64,000 bases of DNA from Xenoacremonium recifei. Its lineage: Eukaryota; Ascomycota; Sordariomycetes; Hypocreales; Nectriaceae. The DNA is taken from NCBI GenBank assembly GCA_012184525.1, contig WOFQ01000005.1:1054001-1118000 (forward strand), given 5' to 3'. Numbering within the stretch: position 1 is the first letter of the stretch; each line of letters opens with the position of its first letter. The translations under genes and the position numbers were made by a program. Below, one piece after another: positions 1-10,445 of this stretch. The notes beneath the pieces are model-generated. The model had not been told where the DNA came from, ran no database searches, and saw only the letters and a list, made by a program, of their open reading frames with translations.

Positions 1-151
1 CCTTGTCCGCGACCGCAGAAAGGCGGTCAGGATGGTAGTCGAAGTGGTTGAGGTTGCCTTTCTCCGCCGCGGCCAGCACCAGCTTCGACCGCTCTCGAAC
101 GGCCTGTAGGCTCTTCAGATACGCGATACCCTCTTCCGTGCTTGAAGTCAT
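1..151 (-). CDS. urc4: URC4-like (DUF1688) uracil catabolism protein, 5' end only
   Basis: The start codon is the complement of 149-151, and the frame stays open to the window edge for 50 codons, so only the N-terminus is present. The translation begins MTSSTEEGIAYLKSLQAV and contains AAEKGNLNHFDYHPDRL, which I recognise as the N-terminal signature of the DUF1688/Urc4 family. Urc4 is known from yeast as one of the proteins of the ring-opening uracil catabolic (URC) pathway and acts with Urc1 and a uracil phosphoribosyltransferase-like protein (Urc6); its exact reaction was not settled to my knowledge. The rest lies to the left, where a URC1 gene would be the expected neighbour. Family assignment is by motif memory from 50 residues, so it is good but not certain. 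No intron is needed in the visible part. Confidence 0.7.
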   Translation of the reverse strand, partial: MTSSTEEGIAYLKSLQAVRERSKLVLAAAEKGNLNHFDYHPDRLSAVADK

Positions 152-545
152 GGTGTATATGATCTTGGTCGGTCTCAGCTTCAAGCTGCCAGTGAAGATT
201 ATGAAGAAGTTGTGTTTTGGCCACGTCGATCAAGCCGCCACGAAGGCCTGCATGTGGCATGTCTTAGGCGGTTCAGTGCAGGAAGCCTCTAATCAGGCCT
301 AGTGTTTACGGGCAGTTGCAGCCCACTGATGCCCGAACTCTGTGAAAGCTGCTGTTAACAACACCAAAATACAATCAAATACAGCGGAGGCCATCTTTAT
401 ATTATTCAAATTGATATATCATCTAAGAGAAACCTCTGTAAACGCCTCGTCAAGTCATGCATCGTTTCATTTACCGTGCTGCCTCTCCCCATAGCTGTGA
501 CTCCAGTGCCGAAAGGTCCAGATGCCTACCCTGTATTGAAGACGT
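152..545. other. intergenic, URC4-like promoter side
   Basis: This 394-bp gap lies between the start of the URC4-like gene and the end of the MFS gene, both on the minus strand. It should contain the URC4-like promoter. I see a short A/T-rich stretch around 355-425 but no recognisable gene. Confidence 0.4.
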
Positions 546-2048
546 TCATTCCTCATCCACACTCTTTCTTCTGGGTTCCATCATTTCTACTGCTTCCTCG
601 TCCACACTTTCTCTCCGTGGGACGGTATCTTGATCATTCGTCTCGTGCGCATATAGATTCATGTTGATAAACATAGCCCACAACCCCAGATCATATAGTA
701 TCCTCAATACGCCACCAACCACAAATGCAATCCAGAATCTCTGTTTGCCTGCGAGAAGACCAGTGAGCGAAGGTCCCATAGCCATAGCTAGAGTCCGAAG
801 AGTGCTTGTAATTCCCATCACTGCGGTGCGCTCCTCGGGCTTCACTACTGCTGCTATGAAGGCAGCTCTGGGTGCTTGGTCCATGCCATTCAATCCCATG
901 CGGACATAGAGCAGGATTGTAGTCATCAAGAGCCCTCGAGGTGCAGGAAACAGAAGAACAGCGGCTGAAGAAGGCAGATGCGTGAAGACCATGGTGTTGA
1001 GAAGTCCCAAGTGGCGAGCGCACGGCCCAGCGAAGACAGTGGAAATGCTACCAAGCACCCAGGCCGTTGACATGATGTCTCCCAGTCGCGTCTTGGACAA
1101 ATGGAACTTGCGATCAAGATAATACGTAGTCAGGGTGTGCGAAACCATGCCATCAGCTAATGAGTCCACGACAAGGAGGAACCAAAGCTTGTACATAACA
1201 GAGCGTGTAGACGAAGAGATCTGAGAGAACCGACTCTTGCGCTCTGCGGGGGCTGGAACAATCGAATCTTGATGCGGGGTATCTGATGGAAGATCTTCCT
1301 CGCCCTCCTGAGATTCGTCCAGCAGGCCCTGACCTGACTCGTCGGCTGGTTCGGCGACGGTCTCTTGAATCTCACACTTTGAGCTGAGGCAGGAGGCGAA
1401 GATCATGTTCAAGACACCAGTGACGATATATATCCAGAACGTCGCGTGATACGTCGGGATCAGATCCCAACCATCACGGTTCTTTAACATCTCGACGAAC
1501 CTTCCTGCAAGCTCTGTGCCGACAGCAGAGCCAAGGCTAGAACTTGTCACATACCATGAGAGGACGTCGGCCCGCGTCTTTGGCGTTGTGATATGAGACA
1601 GCATCGACTCTTCAATTGCGCGGAACGGGCCAAAATCTCCTCCGCTAGCACTCACGATGCCCACAACGGCAGCGAAGAGGAGTATCCAGAAGTTCTCAAA
1701 GATGGAGAAGACAGCGCCCGATAAGACCATTAGCAGACCGCCTGCAAATAAGACACGGCGGCGGCCAAGGCCGTCAGCCATGAGTGTGATCAAAAGCCCA
1801 AGTACGACATCGCCGAGGAGCGTGAGAGTCATGAACAAGCCGATCTGGAAGTCCGTGAAACCCAGTTCGGAGAAATACAGTGCTATCGTGAGCGACACGG
1901 CTCCGAATGCAAACATCCGGCATGTCCGCGATAGAATGACGAGCCAGGCATCTCGGCCGGTGTTGTAGAGAGATGCGATGCCGGATTCATGGTAGAGCCA
2001 GCCAGCGGACTTGCTGATAGATCCCGAGCGACTTCGTTGACTGCTCAT
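546..2048 (-). CDS. MFS transporter (12-TM major facilitator)
   Basis: Single exon, 500 aa, starting at the ATG complement of 2046-2048. It is an integral membrane transporter. Hydrophobic segments fall into two groups of about six separated by a long acidic cytoplasmic loop around residues 220-275, the usual MFS layout. The loop after TM2 carries the MFS motif A variant DGLGRRR (about residues 91-97). The N-terminus is short and serine/arginine-rich; the C-terminal tail is acidic with repeated RRxSVDEE. The RDAWLVILSRTCRMFAFGA opening is typical of a group of fungal MFS proteins with unassigned substrates. I cannot name the cargo. It lies downstream of the URC4-like gene on the same strand, but nothing ties it to nucleobases. 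Codon use and reading frame are clean, with no sign of decay. Confidence 0.85.
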   Translation of the reverse strand: MSSQRSRSGSISKSAGWLYHESGIASLYNTGRDAWLVILSRTCRMFAFGAVSLTIALYFSELGFTDFQIGLFMTLTLLGDVVLGLLITLMADGLGRRRVLFAGGLLMVLSGAVFSIFENFWILLFAAVVGIVSASGGDFGPFRAIEESMLSHITTPKTRADVLSWYVTSSSLGSAVGTELAGRFVEMLKNRDGWDLIPTYHATFWIYIVTGVLNMIFASCLSSKCEIQETVAEPADESGQGLLDESQEGEEDLPSDTPHQDSIVPAPAERKSRFSQISSSTRSVMYKLWFLLVVDSLADGMVSHTLTTYYLDRKFHLSKTRLGDIMSTAWVLGSISTVFAGPCARHLGLLNTMVFTHLPSSAAVLLFPAPRGLLMTTILLYVRMGLNGMDQAPRAAFIAAVVKPEERTAVMGITSTLRTLAMAMGPSLTGLLAGKQRFWIAFVVGGVLRILYDLGLWAMFINMNLYAHETNDQDTVPRRESVDEEAVEMMEPRRKSVDEE

Positions 2049-2712
2049 GGTAGGTCGGATAGAGGCTCAAACTGAGTTATGGCAAGTTTGAAGGATTAGA
2101 TTCCTGATTGTATCCGGCATCCGGAGTCAGATCCTTCGCCTGGTCTCGTGCCCTTCTCCTCTCCGACTGCGGATGTGCGCCATAATTCGGGCGAATTGCA
2201 TCCGTCGACCGGCTTTAGCAGGATGTCGATCGGTTATTTTCTCGCCGAGCCGGCGGCACAAAGACCGGTGAACACTTGCGAGCAGAACTCGGCTCGATAT
2301 CTGTACGGCCCAACTGGGGTTCTATTGGTCTGAAAGAGGACCTAGTGGACTCGTTAAACATGCAAAGAGAACGTCATTGTCTGGTAAGCCGTTTCTCTGA
2401 TTGACCGATCATGGTTCTCTACCATACTTCATGATGGCGCTAACCAAGGCCAAGCTGCTTTGGGGGGCCGGCGATAGCTGCAAGCCTAGGGTTTTTTGCC
2501 ACTGTTCCCACTCAGGCCTGGTTGAAGAGAGTCGACTCACTGCTCACTTGGGGCTGTATACTTACCAAGATCCTATGCCGTGAGGGAAAAATCGCGGGGA
2601 CAAATATATAGACGACGCCTTCGATTACGGTGTCAATCCACGCTCGTCTGTACACCGCCGAAATGATTTCCAAGAAGGTACATGTTCGTTGCTAACGGCT
2701 AAACTTATAGCC
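2049..2712. other. intergenic between MFS and DUF6536 genes
   Basis: This 664-bp gap contains the promoter of the MFS gene and the 3' side of the DUF6536 gene. Several short open stretches exist but none has coding character. I see no repeat or RNA gene. Confidence 0.4.
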
Positions 2713-5102
2713 CTATAACCCACTGTAGAATCTCCCCTCGACCGGCGCCTCGACATTCTGTTCCCTGGTCCCAAAGGCCAAATGCCCAGCTCCATCCTCG
2801 TAAGTATTTGCGTACGAGACTTGACCCCATTTGAGTTGCCTCGTCGCGATTGCCTGAGGCAGATCCTGTTCGGACTCCTCCATCAACCAAGCAGTCGAGA
2901 CGCGTTTATCGTCACTCCAGTTGCTCTGCCCATCGCTATCGGGGATCACTATGCTCGTGTACTTCGACGTCACATCTGAACAGTGGCAAGCCGCTGAAAT
3001 GACCGCGGAATTGCCTCCTGCTAAGACCATATCTCCAGGCAGCTTTACACAAGCCAGTAAGATCGGCATGGCCGCGACGAAGAGGCAAATCACAAAGGCA
3101 ATCAGGACGGCCTTGGTAGAGTACTGCAAACCGACTGTGACCTGTGGTTCATATGGGATGTCCGGACCATAATCTGAATACAGTCAGACAATTTGAACAG
3201 AAAGAAACACGAAAAATATCGACGACGTTTCTTACCTTCATAATTGCTCACATATATGCAGTTAGAGAAAACCCAATGCATACTGGTGCTGATGGCGAGC
3301 AGCGGAATTGACCATCGATATGGCAGTTGTAAGCGATATGTTGAGCGTTGTTGGCCTTTGGGCTCAGTGACTCGCAGAGAATGGAAATCAACGCTGTACC
3401 GCGACCACTCAAACTCTCCTAGCATACGCGTAAAGAGCCCGTTATGCGCCAGATAGCACATTGAGAGAATCAGCTGGGGCATGTTGGCAACCATAGTCAG
3501 TTGTACGAGTGAGAAATGGTACAATTCATCGCTCGTGACGTCGCTATTCTGGGGACTGTGGTCAAACGTAGATGCTCCTCTGTAAACTTGCGCATGAGCT
3601 TCATGATTGAGATCCGAAAGGTGTGGAGGGAGCACTTACATCGATTGATAACGCATAGCTAGCGCAAGCATACCTCCAGCCACGACCAGGGAAGTGGTAA
3701 TGAGGATATAGGAGTAGGCCCAGATGTCTCGTGGAACAGCTTTCCCAGCGACGCGGTTCACCATTTTATGCCACGGTCGGGGTCCCTGAAGCCAGGTATA
3801 GCCTGCAGAGGCTACGTTTTGGCCAGTTTGATGGGGCTGTTTGCTCTGCTTCAAGTCCGGGCGACTCAAAGTGCACATGCCCTTTGTCTCGGCGTCGGGT
3901 ATCGTTACAAAGGACGATATAGCATCTCCCGGCGTCATCAAGGGTTTCTCTGATCCCCAAACGCGAGTTACCAAAATAGCAATGCAAAGAGTGAGCTTGA
4001 AGGTGCACATGATGCAGACGACAAGGAGGAGGATGTTGGCGACGCTCAACTGGCAGGGAGCTTCGTACTTCTCAGACAAGCAATACTCAGCCTGCATTTG
4101 CTGGTACTCGGTCCTGAAAGTATTTTCGTCGTTCGTGATGATTCCCGTGTCGACGTCAAGATATTGAAAGTTGTTCAAAAAGCCATTGTCACTTCCTCGC
4201 GTATCGGAGATGAAATCTTTATACCAGTCTGTGAGATCCTCGTCTCTTCCCGTACGATAGTACGTATCAGTCCACCACAGAGGATTGACCATCTCTTCCG
4301 ATAAGGAGTCGTTGGAAGATTTGAACAACTCGGCTTGAGTCCAGCCTTGGGTGTTGTTGCCATTGGCACCGCTTATTACCAAGACAACATGCCGATAATG
4401 CGTCAGTGCAGCCTTCGGGTTGTTATATCGGGCCATGCAATCCTTGAAGGTTAGTCTCTCCCAGACATCGCTCGAGTTACTCAGGGATAAGGATTCGTTG
4501 ATGCTCTTGACAGTGGTCTCATCATACGATCCCACGGACTGCTCTGGAATCTCGTTTCCATACGGGGCAAGTCCACCCCAGGCACCTTTAACGAATGACT
4601 CGGTGGCCATAACGAAGTTGAACGCGTTAGACCCTTTTGACTCCAAGACCACGCCGTTGAAGATGAGGTGCAGCGGAACGGAACTGAGAGAGAATAGAGT
4701 CCACAGGAATACCCTCCGACCGGCGAGGAATCGCAGGTTCCGGATGGACTGAACGCCGATTTCCATCCATCGAGATGCGGCGTGAGCCTTGTCGACTTCT
4801 GCCCTGGTCGGCGCGACCAAAGTCTGCATGAAAAAGTTGGACGAGGCCAAGATGCCTGTGCTGATGAGGTTGATGGCAAGATGGATCCATAAATTGGCTG
4901 AGGATGTGGTAGAGCACTGGCCATGATAGATGATACTCTGTCCAAGGAGGGATTTGTTCCTCCTGCCGCCCAACTCGGAGGAGTCTTCGCGGTGCAGGAC
5001 GATGAGTGAAACGAAGAGCCCGGCGATAAGCAGGGCCGTCAGGCTGCCGACCAGAATCGTCAAGTAGACGGCCGTCTTCTTCCACCCCGTCAGCTTAGCC
5101 AT
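2713..5102 (-). CDS. DUF6536-type fungal membrane protein
   Basis: Three exons: 5102-3640, 3579-3236 and 3173-2713, giving 755 aa. Intron 1 (3639-3580) has donor GTAAGT; intron 2 (3235-3174) has donor GTAAG and acceptor TTCAG. Both joins restore one frame (SIG at the first, EDYG at the second). I start at MAKLTGWKK because the open frame further upstream has no ATG. A first TM at about residues 10-35 is followed by the conserved block with NLWIHLAINLISTGILASS and NFFMQTLVAPTRAEVDKAH, which I associate with the fungal DUF6536 family. Further TM segments are spread to the C-terminus (for example around LTLCIAILVTRVW and AFVICLFVAAMPILLACV). Family members are large multi-pass proteins of unknown function. 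The C-terminal end FYSGL is intact. Function cannot be assigned. Confidence 0.75.
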
Positions 5103-5927
5103 AGTCGCGCTCGTCGGCTGTTGGTATGCCAAGCCAGGGCAATCTGGGGCGGAAGGATCATGAAAAGGATCGGGGCGCGCTTAACAGTCTTATTGTCATT
5201 CAGCTTGCTGGGTTGCCACACCCTTCACAGGCGCTTGTCTCTCAGCTGTGCCGCAGCTGGGTTCAGCTGAACAAGATGGTCTCCTTCTTGACGCCTCAGG
5301 CCCGTCTCGACCGGATGATCGGCCGGGCCAGCTGGCCTAAGCCCTACAACTCAAGTATTGTGGCTGCGCAACAGGGCCAATGGGATTGCTTGCTTGCATA
5401 CTAACCCTGCTATCAGCTGGGGTTTCCCAATCTATTGAAGGATATCGAGTGCACACCTTCACACAGACCCTCAGGCTAAAGGCTCCAAGGTTACAGTGCA
5501 GGGCTGAATGAAACAGAGGCGGTCAGCCTAATCTTATGCACGAGCACTGCGCCTCAATCGCGCCTAGAGTACTCCGTACTCCGTAAAATGTTGAGCAACA
5601 ATTCACGCAAGGCTATCGAGAAGAGTAGTTCATCGCAGGAATTCGTTCTCTTGGTCCAACTACAGAGTATGCTTCTGCCCCACTCGCCTTGCCCTCGCGG
5701 AATACCGTGAGCATCTACTCTGTACTTTGCCCAACGCGAAGGCACAGATCCTTGCAACTCCCCTGTGCAGGTTTACAGAGTACTTGGTGTACAGGGGTAA
5801 AGTATGTTAGCTTGGCCCACACAACAACAGATAGATATGTACTGCTCACGTCGCGCAACGCGTTCCTGATGCACCAACAACACAACACCAACACAGCCCA
5901 ATTCGAGACTTTTTTGAGCTGCTTTTC
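5103..5927. other. intergenic with ACTCCGTA-type direct repeats
   Basis: This 825-bp gap contains the DUF6536 promoter and the left flank of a mobile-element relic. A short direct repeat of ACTCCGTA occurs at about 5570-5585, and related GTACT motifs recur near 5718 and 5776. Such motifs are widespread near fungal transposon remnants. I see no gene. Confidence 0.4.
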
Positions 5928-6605
5928 ATGATGACGACTAATGAGGCTATTGAGCTGCAGATACGGCAGATTCAAGAGCAGCATCAGCTTCTTGTGCGGC
6001 AGCAAGAGCAGCTACAGCAGCAGCTTCAGGAGCATCACGAACGCATCCAATCCATCCTGCAGACTCATCGCATCCAGCAAACTCAACTCATCCAGCAAAC
6101 TCAGCGCACCCAGCGAACTCAACGCACCCAGCGGTCTCAACGCACCCAGCGAACTCGACGCACCCCTTCGCCGTTGCCGTCGAATCGATCGAGGAATACG
6201 AGCCGCGATACCCGTGTACAAGTTCGAACCCTACGATCAGCTGGATATACCTATCAACAGATAGCTTCTCATCTCAACCTTACACAACGGCAAGTTCAGC
6301 ATGCTGCGACGACTCAAGCTACGCCTCGCAAACCGACGGGCCGACCTCGTATCCTTAAAGAAGCCCAAATTGAGCCAATTGAGTTCGTATGCGCCTCCCG
6401 CCACGGCACTCCGTGCAGCTCCGGGTCCGAAACCAGGGCTGCAGCTCTGCCCCCAAGAATAAAAATAGAGGGATACACACATCATACAGGCATCTCCCCG
6501 ACAGAGATCAGCACGGTCAATGGCTTAGAAAAACCTCCCGCAGGGATCGTGGGAGACGAACGACATGGCGTGATTGATCGAGCCGGGGGTCCTCATGAAA
6601 AATAG
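5928..6605 (+). pseudogene. Tc1/mariner-type transposase, N-terminal fragment
   Basis: The open frame gives 225 aa, but only the first about 155 resemble a transposase. Residues 1-50 are a glutamine-rich coiled coil (MTTNEAIELQIRQIQEQ and following). A degenerate QRTQRT repeat covers about 60-80. A helix-turn-helix follows (about 97-150: QVRTLRSAGYTYQQIASHLN, then TQRQVQHA and the GRPRIL hook), the DNA-binding start of fungal Tc1/mariner transposases. Similarity ends near IEFVCAS at about position 6395. The catalytic DDE/DDD domain is absent and the remaining 65 codons have no family character, so this is a truncated copy. No terminal inverted repeats could be paired. It opens a 4-kb mobile-element block. 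Confidence 0.65.
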
Positions 6606-7087
6606 GTACTTTGGTAACCTAGTACCACCCGTATCTTCGGCTTTTTCAACAGTCCGACGGACAACAAATATGCGAAGTTGTGTCCTCTCCCGATCGACCC
6701 GAGAGGTTTCCAACAGATTGATCAACGCGTTTCGCACGTGCAGCGGAGGACGGTTAGGCTGCGACACAGCGATGGAAGGCATCAAGCCTGAAGTTCTGAC
6801 ATCGGCACAGAAAAGCGTACCCTACAGGCACTGCATAGCCACACCTGTGAAATTGTGTTCAAAATGATCGTTTTGCAAGCGTTGGCGTACATACTGATAA
6901 CCATAAATTAAGCATAATTGAAGCGATCATAATTTTTCCATCTCTCTCCATCTCTTTTATAGCAATTCTGATGATGATACAGCGGTACGAAATAGGAATT
7001 GGCTGAGTGTTTGCGACATCTACTGATCTGTCCCAGATGCCCACGACATTGTAGATCGAGCCCAAGTCCTGAAACAGGGAGAACGCG

Positions 7088-7263
7088 ACCCCAAAACCGA
7101 CATCCAGAATTTCCCCTTCCTTCCTTGGGACTGAGCCTGAGCTTGCCTGAGCTTGCCTGAGCCAGTGGTGAGCCAGCCTGAACCGGGGGCCCTAGATTTG
7201 GTCCCCCAGCAGTAGGAGTTGCTTCGGACTAAAAGTGGGAATAAGGTTGGTGTCACGACCTGG
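7088..7263 (-). repeat. dispersed LTR-like repeat, copy 1
   Basis: This stretch shares an interrupted near-identity of about 180-200 bp with 9838-10043: ATCCAGAATTTCCCCTTCC, then a variable CTGAGC-rich part, then GTGAGCCAGCCTGAACC, then TGCTTC.GACTAAAAGTGGG and finally GTTGGTGTCACGACCTGGT. On the minus strand the shared block begins TGACACCAACC, and a TATAAAAG box lies further along at about 6951-6965. That is the order expected of an LTR with U3 promoter reading leftwards, so an element edge is likely. No target-site duplication or primer site could be defined. The full LTR might extend to about 6860. Confidence 0.5.
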
Positions 7264-7319
7264 TCCCTTATGAGGGCTCTACCTTATATAAAGCTGTATG
7301 CACCACTGTAATTGCTACG

Positions 7320-7440
7320 ATAGCGATTATAGCACAATATTTTGGCCCTGTGGCGTAGTGGTTAGGTGCAATCGTTAATTGGGTGCTGAAGAGATACATC
7401 TATCTCAGAGAGATTAATTCGTTGGCCTCGTCAAACGCGC
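7320..7440 (+). other. pol III A-box-like sequence, possible SINE relic
   Basis: The stretch TGGCGTAGTGGTTAGGTGC (about 7350-7370) matches the tRNA A-box consensus TRGCNNAGYNGG. A weak B-box-like TTCGTTGGCC lies about 55 bp further. No tRNA cloverleaf can be closed, so this is at most a tRNA-derived short interspersed element or a decayed tRNA. Confidence 0.25.
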
Positions 7441-7706
7441 CATAAATCTGCCTTTCAAGCTCCCCTTAAGCAGAGGAGGCAGTGATTAGTATAATCTAGC
7501 TAGCTTATTTAAGCTAATGTATTTTTATCTCAGATTCCGGTTGTAAGAAGGCCCTCGTAACTTTTAAGACTTGTAGAGTTCCCAGAGTGTGCTAGTCTTT
7601 TTCGTCTTGGGCATGCTATGTTAGGAAATCACAGTGCCACCCTTAACATGCAGTGTTTCCCTTGGGATTTAACTGTATTTAATTCAGATGAGTGTCGCTA
7701 TTCCCA

Positions 7707-9044
7707 TCACATGTCGCCCATACCCATAAGCCAGGTAGTCGACTTGAGGCGCTCGAAGATCCTCTCCTCCGCATCTTATATCCTCTCCTCCGCGTCTTAT
7801 ATCCTCTCCTCCGCTTCTTGTATCCTCTCCTCCGCATCTTATATCCTCTCCTCCGCGTCTTGTATCCTCTCCTCCACTCCCTCTACACATTTCTGGACCT
7901 CAGCCTCCATCTCCTGTACACTTTCTTGGACCCCAGCCTTTATCTTTAGTATACTTTCCTCAATCCTTAACTCCATCAAATCATCGCCGTCACCCCTCGC
8001 CTTTGCAATGAGATCATTCACTTCCACCTTGCTCTAGGTATTCGAGGGATCGAGATCGCTTATCCGCTTCTTCACGTTTTCTATATCCTTCTTGATCACT
8101 TGCCACTCATTCCTGGTTTCTTCCCTTTGCTGAGCTAGCACATCCCTAATTTCTTCCATATACCGAGTGAATCTGTCTTCAAATGCCTGCATGCAACTGC
8201 ACTCGCCATGGTCTGCAGCTTGGTTGCTCCCTCTCCGCCGCTTTCTCGGGGGTCGGTCTAGTTCTATGGTGCCTTTCGAGAACGTCAGCAGTGAAGGAGT
8301 CCGGGAAGCAAGCAATGGTTCTTACCCTTTTCAAAATGGGGTGGAGATAGCGAAGGCTCGGGCCCATCGTACGATGGAGGTTGCTCTGCTGGTGCGGGCG
8401 GCTGGATGTTACTAGAGAAAATCCTGCCACTCTTGCCCATATAGAGGGAACAGAGATCGGCCGCAGAGGTAATGGACTTGATCTCTGGGTCGAGGACAAT
8501 ATCACAGAGCGTGCGAGCAACGGTGCCTTCCAGAACCCCTGTTTCAAAGTACACATCTAGACAGGTTTCTCTCGCGAGAAGCTTCAGGCAGTCTATTGTT
8601 TCGCCACCGTCCTTCTGCCTCCTCGGTGCTAAGGATCCCTGAGGTGCCACTATGTCAGGTGGCTTATTCAGTCGAAACCTCAGACGAGTGACGGCGGCCC
8701 CAAGATTGTTGTGTACATCATCTGGCGCCTCGGTCGGACAGTCGTGGGTCAGGGAATCGATTCGCTGCGGATCGATATGCAGAAAGAACGGCGTTCTCGC
8801 CGCCTTGAGCTCGACTGGCACGCGAAGCTTGAAGAAGGCGGCTTTGTCGGCGACGTTGTGGAATATGGAAGGTCACCTGGCGCGACGGGTCTTGGGCGCT
8901 CTGGTATAGGCAACGCGTCTGGCCATCTGTATCTAGCCAAGCGATCACAGCCCGTGGCGCGTTTACTTCGATACTCCTCGAGGACGATCGCGGCGTTGCA
9001 GGCGTTTCGGAATCGGAAGCTTGGATCCTGTGCGGTGATAACAT
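7707..9044 (-). pseudogene. decayed repeat-family fungal protein with coiled-coil tail
   Basis: Unrecognised family, possibly a multicopy accessory-gene family. Reading down the minus strand: an N-terminal part (AVIAWLDTDGQTR, then QVTFH) breaks at about 8862-8868, where TTCCATA is duplicated and shifts the frame. The next part reads KAAFFKLRVPVELKAARTPF through LCSLYMGKSGRIFSS to PSYDGPEPSLSPPHFEK. A 53-bp intron (8325-8273, donor GTAAGA, branch CTGAC) joins to a basic KRRRG stretch and a coiled coil. A TAG at 8034-8036 interrupts the frame, which then continues through KVEVNDLIAKARGDG into heptad-like EERIQDA repeats with three TAA codons and ends at MGMGDM. Every internal stop could come from CAA or CAG by C-to-T, the RIP direction. 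No promoter or start can be chosen safely. Confidence 0.6.
7759..7884 (+). repeat. 21-bp minisatellite inside the decayed gene
   Basis: Five near-perfect and one degenerate tandem copies of ATCCTCTCCTCCGCNTCTT plus A/G and T. On the minus strand each unit codes for EERIQDA or, where the repeat has TAT in place of TGT, EERI-stop-DA. Confidence 0.9.
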
Positions 9045-9210
9045 ATGTCAGCAGACAGTTCATCCAAAAGAGCAAGCCAGAACAAACCGGAGCACGTCTG
9101 AAGGAGGAATATTCCGAGCGATGCCAAACGGAAAGGACCCATACTCCTGTTGACTCGGATGCATGTCGACAAGCAAGCAGTAGGATACAGAACCCGCGGT
9201 ACCACCTAAT

Positions 9211-9533
9211 TGGCACCCAGACAAGCAGTCCCCCACCGTCAGGCGATAAGTAGGAACTCCTCACGTGTCCCTTTCCACACCCGGGGGTTACCCGTAGCTT
9301 GGTAGTTGGATGACTAGGACACATTCATCTAGAATGACTGCGAAGTGCGATGCAGGACTCCATTGTATCGCAAGCAATACAATGGCACCTAGACGAACAG
9401 TCCCCCGCCGTCAGGCGACAAGGAGGAGAAAACCCTATATATCCCTTTCCACACCCGGGGTTACCCGTAGCTTGGTAGTGGATGGCTAGGACATACTCAT
9501 CTGGAATGACTGCGAAGTGCGATGCAGGACTCC
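9211..9533 (+). repeat. 172-bp tandem duplication with a hairpin at the junction
   Basis: TGGCACCCAGACAAGCAGTC at 9211 recurs as TGGCACCTAGACGAACAGTC at 9383, and similarity continues to GAAGTGCGATGCAGGACTCC in both copies (imperfect, several indels). At the junction, CCATTGTAT and its complement ATACAATGG (9360-9385) form a 9-bp stem with an 8-nt loop. Differences between copies are mostly transitions. No gene lies in it. Confidence 0.75.
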
Positions 9534-9837
9534 AATCAGTAGAGCGCGTGCAGTCCTCCGCAGGAGCGGATACTTTGAACTGACCCGACTGCCGTTGCCT
9601 TCATGACATCAGAGAGTTAGTTGAGATGATGCGCGCAAGAGGCGATGCGTAGTTGCTATGCGTAGTTGCTCATAGGGCGATATGTTTGAAAGTTGTGGTG
9701 GTTGTGAGGCAAGGCTGAGGGTGGAGGTGAGTTAGGCAGCGATGACCATTGGAGTCACGTGAAGATATGTATTAGTCATTATGATAAGAATTGATCCGTG
9801 CACGGGACTACCCGGTGGGTTGTATCAGTCATGCTCC
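9534..9837. other. gene-free spacer in relic block
   Basis: No gene, repeat partner or RNA signal was found in this 304-bp spacer. A local duplication of GCGTAGTTGCTATGC lies near 9645-9670. Confidence 0.35.
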
Positions 9838-10043
9838 CAAACACGACCCAAAATTAACATCCAGAATTTCCCCTTCCTTCCTTGTGACTGAGGCTGGCTG
9901 CTTTAGCCTGAGCTTCACTGAGCTTCTCTGAGTTGGGCTGAGCCAGTGGTGAGCCAGCCTGAACCAGGAGCCATAGATTTAGTCCACCAACAGTAAGAGT
10001 TGCTTCAGACTAAAAGTGGGAACACGGTTGGTGTCACGACCTG
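9838..10043 (-). repeat. dispersed LTR-like repeat, copy 2
   Basis: Partner of the repeat at 7088-7263, sharing both ends and the central GTGAGCCAGCCTGAACC block. Similarity stops at GTGTCACGACCTGGT on the right, exactly as in copy 1. To the right (10044-10315) the minus strand has a basic, arginine-rich open frame that could be a retroelement relic, but I cannot assign it. The two copies differ at many sites, largely transitions. Confidence 0.5.
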
Positions 10044-10445
10044 GTGAATAAGACCGAGATCATGGTGCTCCATCCACCCCGAGGACTTTGCCTGACCCTC
10101 GAGGCTCGATGTCTTTGCGAGGAACGAAAAGCCGGCGAGCGATCAGAATAGACCTGGTGTAGGACTCTGTGCGTTATTTGTCGCCGACTGGATCCTTGAA
10201 GAATGGTGCCACTTTTTCGCATAGGTCGGCGATTCCAAGTCCATTCGGTGATCATCAAACGCGGGGTGACAGCACTGCAAGTCAAGCGAGACAGTGCGAC
10301 CCAATCATATGCCACTAATTTAACCTAGGCGCGGGGATGCTAAGATCGTAAGGGACGTGTCGGTTTCTTATAATGGCTATCGAAATCGAGGTGAAGGGAA
10401 GTCCGAGGTTGAACTAAATTTCATCTCTCTATTACTTACAAGACA

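Noticed and set aside
7759..7884. Regular 21-bp repeats considered as a CRISPR array
   Set aside because: Repeats are contiguous with no spacers, lie in coding-like sequence and the genome is eukaryotic.
10034..10315. Arginine-rich minus-strand frame beside repeat copy 2 considered as a retroelement polyprotein piece
   Set aside because: No reverse transcriptase, integrase or protease motif can be seen; left unassigned.
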